Made by a program: the position numbers and the translations under genes. From the NCBI GenBank assembly GCA_017461685.1, contig JAFTXF010000055.1, forward strand, positions 1 to 26,367: DNA of 26,367 bases, given 5' to 3'. How positions within the stretch are numbered: position 1 is the first letter of the stretch; every line of letters begins with the position of its first letter. The stretch is from Lachnospiraceae bacterium (GTDB taxonomy: Bacteria > Bacillota > Clostridia > Lachnospirales > Lachnospiraceae). Shown here piece after piece: positions 6,974 through 14,338 of this stretch. The notes under the pieces were generated by a model, which was not told where the DNA came from, made no database searches, and saw nothing but the letters and a program-made list of their open reading frames with translations.

Positions 6974-8515
6974 GTGGAACCGACAGTAACAAACAGTACT
7001 GCATATGCAGTGGAAATGAAAAATATTGTCAAAAAATTCGGTGATTTCGTAGCAAATGACCATATCAACCTGGCCGTGAAGAAGGGTGAAGTACATGCCA
7101 TTCTGGGCGAAAACGGCGCAGGAAAAAGTACCCTGATGAATGTACTCTATGGTTTGTACAAGCCGACAGAGGGAGAAATTTACATTGACGGGCAGAAGGT
7201 AGTGATGGACGGGCCGAATACGGCGATCAGTCTTGGTATCGGTATGGTACATCAGCATTTCATGCTGGTACAGCCTTTTACCGTTACCGAGAATATTATT
7301 TTGGGTATGGAGCCTGTAAAGGGCCTGACGGTGGATTTAAAGACTGCCCGGAAAAAGGTAATGGAGATTTCTGAAAGATACAATATGCAGATTGACCCGG
7401 ATGCCAAGATTGAGGATATTTCTGTAGGTATGCAGCAGAGAGTAGAGATTTTGAAGGTGCTGTATCGCGGTGCAGACATTCTGATTCTGGACGAGCCTAC
7501 CGCATCACTGACACCTCAGGAAATCGGAGAATTAATCGAAATTATCGGTAATCTGACAAAGGATGGCAAGTCTGTTATTCTGATTACCCATAAGTTAAAG
7601 GAAATCACCTCCTGTGCAGACAAATGTACGATTATCCGCGCAGGTAAATATATCGGTACCGTAGATGTAAAGGATGTGGACGAAAATGAACTGGCTGCCA
7701 AAATGGTAGGCCGTGATGTGACTTTCCGTGTAGAGAAGAAAGAGATGGAGCCGGGGGCAGTCGTTTTAGACGTAAAAGATCTGCACGGTAAAGATTATCG
7801 AGATGTGGAGATTTTAAACGGTTTTAACATTCAGGTGCGTGCCGGTGAAATCGTAGGTATTGCCGGTGTTGACGGTAACGGTCAGACGGAGTTGGTTGAG
7901 ATTTTAACAGGACTTCGTAAGGCAACGGGAGGCAGTGTGACGATTAACGGACAGGATGCTTATAACGTAACTCCGAGAAGAGCCTTTGACCTGGGTATTA
8001 CATCCATTCCTGCAGATAGACAGAAGCATGGTCTGGTATTGGATTTCTCTATTGCAGAAAATCTGGTACTTCAGAATTTTGAAAAGGCACCATTCTCCAA
8101 GAAGGGTATTCTGGACAAAAATGCCATGAAGGAACATGCCCTGGAGTTAATTGAGAAATTTGATATCCGCCCGAGAGGCTCTGCAGAAAGAGCTGCAGGT
8201 ACTTTATCCGGCGGTAACCAGCAGAAGGTTATCATTGCCAGAGAAGTAACCAATAACAGTGACTTACTGATCGCGGTAAATCCTACCCGCGGTCTGGACG
8301 TTGGTGCTATCGAATTCGTACACAAATATTTAGTAGAGCAGCGAAATAAAGGCAAAGCGGTATTGCTTGTTTCCTTTGAATTAGATGAAGTCATGAGTTT
8401 GTCCGACCGTATCGAGGTTATTTTCGAAGGTCAGATCACCGGTTCTGTACTTGGTAAGGATGCCAACGAAGAAGAACTTGGCTTCATGATGGCAGGAGGT
8501 GCACACCATGAATAA
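6974..8515 (+). CDS. Nucleoside ABC transporter, ATP-binding subunit (two ABC domains)
   Basis: I choose the GTG at 6974 because GGAGG precedes it at ideal spacing, giving 513 residues; an in-frame TTG at 6911 lies inside a leader hairpin. There are two tandem ABC domains, as in NupA/NupO and RnsB-type and ribose-type ATPases. Domain 1 has an intact Walker A (GENGAGKST, 45-53), a divergent signature (ISVGMQQR) and Walker B ILILDEPTAS. Domain 2 has a degenerate Walker A (GVDGNGQTE), a canonical signature (LSGGNQQK) and a Walker B where the acidic residue after Asp is replaced (LLIAVNPTRG). This asymmetry is normal in the family. The permease gene overlaps by 8 bases. With the lipoprotein at 1957-2979 it should power nucleoside uptake. 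Confidence 0.93.
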   Translation: MEPTVTNSTAYAVEMKNIVKKFGDFVANDHINLAVKKGEVHAILGENGAGKSTLMNVLYGLYKPTEGEIYIDGQKVVMDGPNTAISLGIGMVHQHFMLVQPFTVTENIILGMEPVKGLTVDLKTARKKVMEISERYNMQIDPDAKIEDISVGMQQRVEILKVLYRGADILILDEPTASLTPQEIGELIEIIGNLTKDGKSVILITHKLKEITSCADKCTIIRAGKYIGTVDVKDVDENELAAKMVGRDVTFRVEKKEMEPGAVVLDVKDLHGKDYRDVEILNGFNIQVRAGEIVGIAGVDGNGQTELVEILTGLRKATGGSVTINGQDAYNVTPRRAFDLGITSIPADRQKHGLVLDFSIAENLVLQNFEKAPFSKKGILDKNAMKEHALELIEKFDIRPRGSAERAAGTLSGGNQQKVIIAREVTNNSDLLIAVNPTRGLDVGAIEFVHKYLVEQRNKGKAVLLVSFELDEVMSLSDRIEVIFEGQITGSVLGKDANEEELGFMMAGGAHHE

Positions 8516-9581
8516 TAAGAAAACGATTCTTCAAACAATCAAGGACAGCAGCGTACTGTACACTTTGATTGCGATTATCACAGGCTTTGTGGTAGGTGCT
8601 GTGCTGTTGGCAGTGATTGGTATTAATCCGTTAGAGGCTTACGGCAAGCTTGCTGACGGTATTTTCGGCAAACCGAAATATATTGCATGGTCAATCGTTT
8701 ATGCATCTCCGCTTATCCTGACCGGTTTGTCTGTAGCATTTTCTTTTAAGACCGGTGTATTTAATATCGGTGCTGAGGGACAGTTTGTAGTAGGCTCCAT
8801 GGCGGCCTGTATCGTAGGTGTATGCTTAGACCTGCCTCCGGTACTGCATGTGTTTGCCTGTGCATTGGCAGCAATGGTTGCCGGTGCTTTGTGGGGCACC
8901 ATCGTGGCTGTTTTAAAAGTAAAGAAGGGCATTAATGAAGTGCTTTCTTATATTATGTTTAACTGGATTGCTTACTATCTGAGCAATTATCTGGTAAATA
9001 CAGAATTTTTACACAACGAAGGCAATGCGGAAGCAACCAAGGATATTGTAGACAGTGCTTCTATTATTTGCCCGGATTTTATTACAAAGCTTACAGACTG
9101 TAAAAATACCAACTGGGGTATTGTGATTGCAGTAGTGGCTGCTATTGTTATCTGGTTTATTATTTCCAAGACTACATTAGGCTTCCAGCTTCGTGCCGTA
9201 GGTTTTAACAAAAATGCGGCAGAGTACGGCGGTATCAATTCTAATGCAGCAGTGATGAAAGCGATGGCGATTTCCGGTGCCATGGCAGGTCTCGGCGGTA
9301 TGGTACAACTGTGCGGTATGGGGTCCCGTATCAGTCAGTTTTCCGGCCAGGAGGGCTTTGGCTTTGAAGGTATTTCCGTAGCCCTGATTGCATCCTCTAA
9401 TCCAATCGGCTGTATTTTCTCCGGTATTTTCTACGGTATGATGAAATACGGCGGTACCAAGCTTACACTGATCAATGCGCCAAGTGAAGTAATCGATATT
9501 ATCATGGGTGTGATTGTATTATTCATTGCGATTTCACACATCTTCAGATACTTATTAAACAAGAAAAAAGGAGGTAAATAA
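8508..9581 (+). CDS. Nucleoside ABC transporter permease 1
   Basis: This 357-residue polytopic membrane protein belongs to the branched-chain/ribose-type permease family (BPD_transp_2 in Pfam terms). The segment SFKTGVFNIGAEGQFVVGS (about 85-105) is the conserved ATPase-facing motif, and about 8-10 hydrophobic segments are visible. The ATG at 8508 overlaps the ATPase gene by 8 bases and follows AGGAGG; a GTG at 8499 sits within that ribosome binding site and is rejected. It would form a heterodimer with the next gene product. The longest hydrophilic stretch, about residues 165-200, is probably an outward loop. Confidence 0.92.
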   Translation: MNNKKTILQTIKDSSVLYTLIAIITGFVVGAVLLAVIGINPLEAYGKLADGIFGKPKYIAWSIVYASPLILTGLSVAFSFKTGVFNIGAEGQFVVGSMAACIVGVCLDLPPVLHVFACALAAMVAGALWGTIVAVLKVKKGINEVLSYIMFNWIAYYLSNYLVNTEFLHNEGNAEATKDIVDSASIICPDFITKLTDCKNTNWGIVIAVVAAIVIWFIISKTTLGFQLRAVGFNKNAAEYGGINSNAAVMKAMAISGAMAGLGGMVQLCGMGSRISQFSGQEGFGFEGISVALIASSNPIGCIFSGIFYGMMKYGGTKLTLINAPSEVIDIIMGVIVLFIAISHIFRYLLNKKKGGK

Positions 9582-9583
9582 AA

Positions 9584-10525
9584 ATGGATGCATTTATTTC
9601 TAATTTGGGTTTAATTATTAATGCTACACTAACTGCTACACCTCCGTTATTGTTTGCTGCATTGGGCTCCTGCTTTTCAGAGCGCAGCGGTGTAGTAAAT
9701 ATCGGTATCGAAGGCATGATGACAGTAGGTGCCTTTTCAGGTTCTGTTATAGCACTCTATACAGGCAATGGCTGGCTTGCATTTCTGGCGGCAGGTATTT
9801 TCGGTGCTCTGGTGGCGCTGATCCATGCATATGCATGTATTTCCTGTGGAGCAGACCAGACAATTTCCGGTACAGCCATTAATTTCCTGGCACCGGGTCT
9901 TGCAATTTTTATCTGCCGTGCCATGTTTGATAATTCCTCTGACACACCGCCAATCGATACTACAGCCAAGATTCCAAAGCTTTTTGACGGTGTCTTTGAA
10001 GTTGGCAGCTTCGGTTATAATGTATTCAGTACCTATGCAGCAGCATATCTTTGTTTTATATTAGTTGCCGTAGTCTGGTTTATTTTTTACAAGACCAAAT
10101 TCGGTATGAGACTGCGTGCAGTGGGAGAGCATCCGAAGGCTTGTGATACTCTGGGTATCAATGTATTCCGTATCCGTTATATTTGTGTTATTACATCCGG
10201 CTTTTTGGCAGGACTGGGCGGAGCTTATATTACACTTGCCACGGTAAATCAGTTTAGACCTGCTCTGATTGTAGGTCAGGGCTTTATCGCTATTGCAGCT
10301 GTTATTTTCGGTAAATTTACTCCGCAGGGGGCTATGAAGGGCTGTTTATTGTTCGGTCTTTGCAATGGTATCAAGACTTTGGCAAGTACCAATCCGAATA
10401 TTGCGATTTCTCCGAACCTGATTTCCATGATTCCGTACATTGTGACCATTGTTGCTTTGGTATTGTTTGTAGGTAAATCACATGTTCCTGCGGCAAGCGG
10501 TAAACCGTATACGAAATCAAAATAG
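9584..10525 (+). CDS. Nucleoside ABC transporter permease 2
   Basis: This 313-residue polytopic membrane protein is a paralogue of permease 1. It has the matching CFSERSGVVNIGIEGMMTVG segment (29-48) and LRAVGEHPKACDTLGINV, the cytoplasmic coupling region seen in NupQ/RnsD-type subunits. It starts two bases after the preceding stop, with GGAGG at 9570-9574. The order ATPase, permease, permease matches Bacillus and Streptococcus nucleoside importers. The cytidine deaminase gene follows by 11 bases, tying import to salvage. Confidence 0.92.
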   Translation: MDAFISNLGLIINATLTATPPLLFAALGSCFSERSGVVNIGIEGMMTVGAFSGSVIALYTGNGWLAFLAAGIFGALVALIHAYACISCGADQTISGTAINFLAPGLAIFICRAMFDNSSDTPPIDTTAKIPKLFDGVFEVGSFGYNVFSTYAAAYLCFILVAVVWFIFYKTKFGMRLRAVGEHPKACDTLGINVFRIRYICVITSGFLAGLGGAYITLATVNQFRPALIVGQGFIAIAAVIFGKFTPQGAMKGCLLFGLCNGIKTLASTNPNIAISPNLISMIPYIVTIVALVLFVGKSHVPAASGKPYTKSK

Positions 10526-10536
10526 GGGTAGTTTTT

Positions 10537-10944
10537 ATGGAAGAGAAGTTAATCAAAGAGGCAATGTCAGCCAGAGAACATGCATATACACCATATTCTC
10601 ACTTTAAGGTGGGAGCAGCACTTTTGGGTAAGTCCGGTCGGATTTACCGGGGCTGCAATATTGAAAATGCCGGATACACGCCGTCAAACTGCGCAGAGAG
10701 AACCGCATTCTTTAATGCAGTGAGTGAGGGAGAACTGGAATTTGAAGCTATCGCTATTGTGGCAGGACCGGAGGGCGGTGAATTGGTTTTTACAGCCCCT
10801 TGCGGCGTGTGCAGACAGGTCATGATGGAATTTTGTGATTACGAAACTTTCCGGATCATTATCGGTACGGCCCCGGATGCTTATAGGGAATTTACACTGA
10901 AGGAGATTTTGCCGTACGGCTTCGGACCGAAAAATCTGGAATAG
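10537..10944 (+). CDS. cdd: Cytidine deaminase
   Basis: This 135-residue enzyme converts cytidine and deoxycytidine to uridine and deoxyuridine. It has the small tetrameric form's single domain. Zinc ligands are Cys52 in NCAERTAFF and Cys89/Cys92 in APCGVCRQVM, with Glu54 as the proton shuttle. HFKVGAAL (22-29) and NIENAGYTPS (41-50) are the substrate-binding segments. It lies directly after the importer permeases and before adenosine deaminase, in the same transcription unit by spacing. The ribosome binding site (AGGGGT) is only moderate. Confidence 0.95.
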   Translation: MEEKLIKEAMSAREHAYTPYSHFKVGAALLGKSGRIYRGCNIENAGYTPSNCAERTAFFNAVSEGELEFEAIAIVAGPEGGELVFTAPCGVCRQVMMEFCDYETFRIIIGTAPDAYREFTLKEILPYGFGPKNLE

Positions 10945-10999
10945 GGAGTGTATGTTTCAGAAGCCTGCGTATTTCAAAATGTTATCATGAGAGGTTTGT

Positions 11000-12064
11000 A
11001 TGATTGATTTACACTTACATTTTGACGGCTCACTTCCGGTAGATACTGTGTGGGAGCAGGCAGCAAAGCAGGGGATCGTTTTACCCGCGTCGTCAAAGGA
11101 AGAACTGCATAAGATGCTGGTTTGTCCGGCAGACTGTGAGAGCTTAAACGAATATCTTGAGAAGTTTGAGCTTCCGTTAAGTGTGCTGCAAACGGCAGAG
11201 GGGATCAAGGAATCCATGATGGATTTGATTGCAGAATTAATCTCCGAAGATATGCTTTATGCAGAGATACGTTTTGCACCGCAGCTGCATCTTCAAAAGG
11301 GCTTGACGCAGGAGGAAGTTGTTCGGGCTGCTATTGCCGGGGTGGAAGAAGCGACGAAGGTTTCACGAAGCAATGAGGGAATGGCGGCAGCGAGCCTCAC
11401 ACAGAAAAACTCAGAATGTGATGGGCTGCATGTAGTGGGAAGACGACAGATAAAAGTGCAGCTGATACTTTGTTGTATGCGTGGCACAGATAATATGGAG
11501 GCAAACCGCCAAACAGTAGCACTTACTGCCAAATACCTCGGAAAAGGGGTATGTGCCTGTGACTTGGCAGGAGCAGAGGCAGTCTATAAGACAAAGGATT
11601 TTGAACAATTATTTGCATATGCGAGGCAGTTATGGGTTCCGTATACGGTGCATGCGGGCGAGGCTGACGGGCCGGAAAGTGTTCGTGCAGCCCTTGCTTT
11701 TGGTACCAGACGTTTGGGACATGGTGTCCGTTCGTCAGAAGATGCTAGCCTGGTCAATGATTTGGCTGAACAGCACATTACATTGGAATGCTGTCCTATC
11801 AGTAATGTGCAAACGAAGGCCGTAAAGAAAATTCAGATGCACCCGATTAAGGAATTCCTCTACCGGGGGATACCGGTCACAGTCAATACCGATAACCGTA
11901 CCGTTTCCCAGACAACGATTGCACGGGAAATACAGTTTCTGAGAGACAATCTGGGTCTTACAGTTGAAGAAGAAAGACAGCTATATCTAAATGCCGCAGA
12001 TGCAGCATTTATCAGCAAGGAAGAAAGAGAAGGACTAAAAAATGTTATCACCGAAATTATTTGA
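11000..12064 (+). CDS. add: Adenosine deaminase with an unusual internal insertion
   Basis: The 354-residue product deaminates adenosine and deoxyadenosine to (deoxy)inosine, the substrate of the phosphorylase at 1092-1925. Metal and catalytic motifs of the amidohydrolase barrel are intact: HLH at 5-7, HAGE (219-222), LGHGVR (239-244), LECCPISNVQT (262-272) and VNTDNRT (295-301, Asp298). Residues of about 121-148 (DNA about 11360-11443) look inserted: the family normally runs from the helix ending VEEA straight into IKVQLILCCMRG, whereas here about 28 polar residues without expected homology intervene. The frame stays open, so the enzyme may still work, with an enlarged loop. deoC starts inside its last 23 bases. 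Confidence 0.92.
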   Translation: MIDLHLHFDGSLPVDTVWEQAAKQGIVLPASSKEELHKMLVCPADCESLNEYLEKFELPLSVLQTAEGIKESMMDLIAELISEDMLYAEIRFAPQLHLQKGLTQEEVVRAAIAGVEEATKVSRSNEGMAAASLTQKNSECDGLHVVGRRQIKVQLILCCMRGTDNMEANRQTVALTAKYLGKGVCACDLAGAEAVYKTKDFEQLFAYARQLWVPYTVHAGEADGPESVRAALAFGTRRLGHGVRSSEDASLVNDLAEQHITLECCPISNVQTKAVKKIQMHPIKEFLYRGIPVTVNTDNRTVSQTTIAREIQFLRDNLGLTVEEERQLYLNAADAAFISKEEREGLKNVITEII

Positions 12065-12704
12065 TCATACCATCTTAAAAGCGGATGCAACGGAAGCTGC
12101 TGTTTTAAAGATTTGTGAGGAAGCCAAAGAATATGGCTTTATGAGCGTTTGCGTCAATACCTATTATACAGCCTTTGTGGCAGAGCAGCTAAAAGGAACA
12201 GATGTCAAGGTTTGTACCGTAGTAGGTTTCCCACTCGGACAGATGAGTACCAAAGCCAAGGCGCTGGAAACAGAATGTGCCGTAGCAGACGGTGCCCAGG
12301 AAATCGATATGGTATTAAATGTTGCAGCCTTAAAGGACGGCAAATACGATGTAGTATTAGAAGATATCAAGGCAGTAAAAACAGCCTGCGGCGGTGCACT
12401 GTTAAAGGTTATCTTAGAAACATGCCTGCTTAGCAAAGAAGAAATCGTAAAAGCCTGCGAACTTAGTGTAGCAGCAGGTGCAGACTTCGTAAAAACCTCC
12501 ACCGGCTTTTCCACCGGCGGAGCAACTGCAGAAGACATCGCGCTTATGCGCAAGACCGTAGGACCTGACATCGGCGTAAAAGCCAGCGGCGGTGTACGCG
12601 ACAGCGCAGGTGCCATAGCTATGGTAGAAGCAGGTGCCAACCGCATCGGAGCCAGCGCAACTATCGCCATACTGGCAGGCCAGAAGAGCAACAGTGACTA
12701 CTAA
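12042..12704 (+). CDS. deoC: Deoxyribose-phosphate aldolase
   Basis: This 220-residue class I aldolase cleaves 2-deoxyribose-5-P to glyceraldehyde-3-P and acetaldehyde. Key residues are visible: the Schiff-base Lys151 in DFVKTSTGFSTGGAT, the assisting Lys180 in GVKASGGVR, and Asp89 in QEIDMVLNV. Length is normal. The start overlaps adenosine deaminase by 23 bases, with AGAAGGA upstream, so the two are translationally linked. It completes the deoxynucleoside route that starts with the importer. The acetaldehyde must be handled elsewhere: no aldehyde dehydrogenase, alcohol dehydrogenase or microcompartment gene lies in the window. Confidence 0.96.
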   Translation: MLSPKLFDHTILKADATEAAVLKICEEAKEYGFMSVCVNTYYTAFVAEQLKGTDVKVCTVVGFPLGQMSTKAKALETECAVADGAQEIDMVLNVAALKDGKYDVVLEDIKAVKTACGGALLKVILETCLLSKEEIVKACELSVAAGADFVKTSTGFSTGGATAEDIALMRKTVGPDIGVKASGGVRDSAGAIAMVEAGANRIGASATIAILAGQKSNSDY

Positions 12705-12764
12705 ACGGTGACGACTTGTTGCAAACAACTCACCAATTTTTTGACTTTTGGGGTTAAGAGAAGA

Positions 12765-12943
12765 GCGAAAATCAAACATAGAAAAAGCAGCGGGAATGAA
12801 ATATTTTTCTGAAAAAAATCCAGCCAAATGCTCCGTTAAGAAACCGTGAAGTAACGGCTTCGCGGTTTTAGGAGCTGACTTGGTTGAATTTTTGGAAGAA
12901 AAGATATTTCATTCCCGCTGCCTTTTCTATGTTTGATTTTCGC
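12765..12943. repeat. Long near-perfect inverted repeat (179 bp) between convergent genes
   Basis: The left arm (12765-12834) and right arm (12871-12943) are inverted copies. The outer 40 bases match at 39 positions and the inner part is looser. The central 36 bases contain a further stem, AAACCGTGAAG (12841-12851) with CTTCGCGGTTT (12858-12868). The whole unit can fold into one tall hairpin on either strand. It lies 60 bases after the deoC stop and 10 bases after the stop of the minus-strand gene. It may act as a bidirectional transcript end, but the length exceeds that of an ordinary terminator and no clear T tract follows; it may be a palindromic mobile element. Apart from this repeat I see nothing in 12705-12953. 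Confidence 0.85.
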
Positions 12944-12953
12944 ATCCACACTT

Positions 12954-13226
12954 TTATTGCTTCTTGGTTGCCATATTTAAAACTTTGTCGATTTGTTTTT
13001 GTTCTTCTGAGCTGGAAGAGCGTTTAATGGCTGCAATAATAAGCTGCATTTCTTCTGCGGTAAATTTTAAACTTTGTTTGGCTTTGCCGGACATAGCCAT
13101 TAGGAAGGGCATCAGTTCGTTTTTGTTTTTGTCTTTTACTTTCTCAAACATTTGTGACAGAAAATCCAGTTTTTCCTGGGGAATATGTGAAAGGGTAGGA
13201 TCCGACATCCAGATTGGTTTGTTCAT
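12954..13226 (-). CDS. Small hypothetical protein, possibly sporulation-linked
   Basis: This encodes 90 residues that I do not recognise. The protein starts MNKPIWMSDPTLSHI, is rich in Met, Lys and Gln, has no signal peptide or Cys, and appears mostly helical and amphipathic (LDFLSQMFEKVKDK; AEEMQLIIAAIKRS). A strong AAGGAGG lies 7 bases before the ATG. It starts 23 bases after the stop of the upstream minus-strand gene, which encodes a similarly Met-rich small protein, so the two form an operon. The sigma-E/K-like promoter ahead of the pair suggests mother-cell expression during sporulation, by inference only. Confidence 0.8.
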   Translation of the reverse strand: MNKPIWMSDPTLSHIPQEKLDFLSQMFEKVKDKNKNELMPFLMAMSGKAKQSLKFTAEEMQLIIAAIKRSSSSEEQKQIDKVLNMATKKQ

Positions 13227-13249
13227 GTACCTGCCTCCTTGTTATAATA

Positions 13250-13549
13250 CTACAAATTTATGTCCTGCATGGTTTGAAACATTTCAAACATCTGCATTTG
13301 CTCCGGATTTAAAAATCCGGAGAGCATGGAAAGGTCGGGAGTACCGTCAGCGTTTGCATTCATGGCTGCCTGCATAGCCCGCATCATTTCCATAGTTTTG
13401 AACATATCCTTTAAGTGCTTTAAGGGTTCTAACGTGTGATGAACATGGCGCAGTTTGTTTTGCATTTCGGAGGAAACAAATGGAATTAATGCGTCAATCA
13501 GTCTGTCGAGATTTTCAAAAGTTTTCTGCAGCTTGTCAATATCTTCCAT
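13250..13549 (-). CDS. Small Met-rich helical hypothetical protein, possibly sporulation-linked
   Basis: The 99-residue product is unrecognised. It is strongly helical with a heptad-like pattern (DKLQKTFENLDRLIDALIPF), a central His/Lys segment (LRHVHHTLEPLKHLKDMFKT) and a Met-rich C-terminal half (FLNPEQMQMFEMFQTMQ). No membrane segment or signal is seen. AGGAGG precedes the ATG at 7-base spacing. It is the first gene of a two-gene minus-strand unit with 12954-13226, and the upstream gap carries a CATATAGTA box. Its resemblance in size and composition to the next gene suggests that the products act together, perhaps as assembly or coat-associated factors; this is inference. Confidence 0.8.
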   Translation of the reverse strand: MEDIDKLQKTFENLDRLIDALIPFVSSEMQNKLRHVHHTLEPLKHLKDMFKTMEMMRAMQAAMNANADGTPDLSMLSGFLNPEQMQMFEMFQTMQDINL

Positions 13550-13567
13550 GTTACACCTCCTTTGGTT

Positions 13568-13596
13568 TACTATATGAAAAAAAATCTTAAGTATTC
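13568..13596 (-). promoter_or_regulatory. Putative sigma-E/sigma-K-type promoter for the two small Met-rich genes
   Basis: On the minus strand CATATAGTA (13568-13576) fits CATAnnnTA, the -10 of the sporulation sigma factors E and K. GAATACT (13590-13596) resembles a sigma-E -35 with one mismatch, at 13-base spacing, one shorter than usual. The start codon is 19 bases downstream of the -10 box. Confidence 0.4.
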
Positions 13597-13621
13597 CAAA
13601 AGTTCTGAAGGCATGCTCAAG

Positions 13622-13651
13622 GAAGGGCGGCTGTTACACCGCCCACCCTTC
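13622..13651 (-). terminator. Hairpin downstream of the Cys-rich gene
   Basis: GGGCGG and CCGCCC flank a short loop (around 13625-13645), and flanking AAG/CTT pairs extend the stem with a bulge. It lies just after the stop of the minus-strand Cys-rich gene. No long T tract follows, so termination strength is uncertain. Confidence 0.4.
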
Positions 13652-13659
13652 ATCATTCA

Positions 13660-13956
13660 TTAGCAGCAGCCGTTATTGCAGCCACAGCCATTGTTGCAGC
13701 CACAGCCATTGTTATTGCCGCAGAAGCAGGAAAGCAGGATAATCCAGATAATCCATTCGCAGCAGCCGTTATTGTTGCCGCCAAACAGAGAATTACCACA
13801 GCCATCGTTGCAGCCATTATTGCCGTTGCAGAAGAAAAGTAATAAAATAATCCAGATACAGCTATTGTTGTTGCCTCCAAATAAAGAGTTGCCACATCCG
13901 CAGCCACAGGAATTATTGTTTCTTGCGCATCCGCAGTTACTTGATAAATCGCTCAT
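13660..13956 (-). CDS. Cys/Gly/Asn-rich protein, probable spore coat-associated
   Basis: The ATG at 13956 (GGAGG five bases upstream) gives 98 residues starting MSDLSSNCGC. The frame is open further upstream, but that part runs into the inverted-repeat element and lacks a ribosome binding site. There are 19 Cys, mostly in CGC and NNGC units. An internal duplication is evident: CGNSLFGGNNN followed by a short hydrophobic WIILL segment occurs twice, and the C terminus repeats CGCNNG. Such Cys-rich proteins with short hydrophobic patches occur in spore-forming Clostridia, where automated annotation often calls them chorion-class high-cysteine proteins. A sigma-K-like promoter upstream supports a coat or exosporium structural role through disulfide cross-linking, still inference. 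Confidence 0.82.
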   Translation of the reverse strand: MSDLSSNCGCARNNNSCGCGCGNSLFGGNNNSCIWIILLLFFCNGNNGCNDGCGNSLFGGNNNGCCEWIIWIILLSCFCGNNNGCGCNNGCGCNNGCC

Positions 13957-13984
13957 AAGAACCTCCAAATTAATTGTTATGCTA

Positions 13985-14013
13985 TAAAATATGTTTAAAA
14001 GGATAAAAAGGTT
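13985..14013 (-). promoter_or_regulatory. Putative sigma-K promoter for the Cys-rich gene
   Basis: On the minus strand AACC (14010-14013, consensus mACm) is followed after exactly 16 bases by CATATTTTA (13985-13993, consensus CATAnnnTA). The -10 box ends 28 bases before the start codon, leaving room for a short leader with GGAGG. The pattern fits late mother-cell transcription. Confidence 0.55.
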
Positions 14014-14039
14014 CCTGATAATTTGAAATGGATATTGCG

Positions 14040-14274
14040 TGTGAAACGCAGGAGGCTGCAGTCCGGAATAAAATATGTTACGTCTCAGGGTGCGCTCTCG
14101 CTCCATGAAAAACGTAGCAGTACTAAGCTCAGACTGCGGCGTCGGCGCCTTGCTTCACCTACGAACCTGCCACCGGCAGCTTCTTCGGATGCATGGCAAC
14201 TAAGGACTGACGCTTTTCAAGGTCCCTGTGCCGTAACATATTTTATTCCGGACTGCAGCCTCCTGCGTTTCACA
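14040..14274. mobile_element. MITE-like element with perfect 43-bp terminal inverted repeats
   Basis: Positions 14040-14082 and 14232-14274 are perfect inverted copies of each other (43 of 43). They enclose 149 bases, with smaller palindromes such as GGCGTCGGCGCC near 14132, and no plausible gene. The size (235 bp), absence of coding content and place between divergent genes fit a miniature inverted-repeat element or large palindromic intergenic repeat. GATAT occurs directly after the right arm and at 14031-14035, four bases before the left arm, so a target duplication is possible but not clean. Part of its interior recurs at 19851-19888. With the two promoters it fills the 13957-14454 gap. 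Confidence 0.7.
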
Positions 14275-14338
14275 GATATAGTGGATGAGTGGGTTGCGTT
14301 ATTTGAAGGGAATTTCCTGCGATTTGTGAAAAATACAA

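Noticed and set aside
12164..12691. 175-residue antisense frame opposite deoC
   Set aside because: Ala/Ser/Thr/Pro composition typical of the opposite strand of a real gene; deoC is certain from its catalytic motifs.
13653..13907. Ala/Val-rich minus-strand reading frame, 84 residues
   Set aside because: It is a frame shadow of the Asn/Gly/Cys codon repeats of the Cys-rich gene (13660-13956) and has no ribosome binding site.
13660..13956. CRISPR-like short repeats (NNGC-coding triplet patterns)
   Set aside because: The periodicity is in-frame protein repeats with no constant repeats or unique spacers.
13676..13987. Gln/Leu/Pro-rich plus-strand reading frame, 103 residues
   Set aside because: Antisense of the same repetitive coding sequence; low-complexity composition and no start signal.
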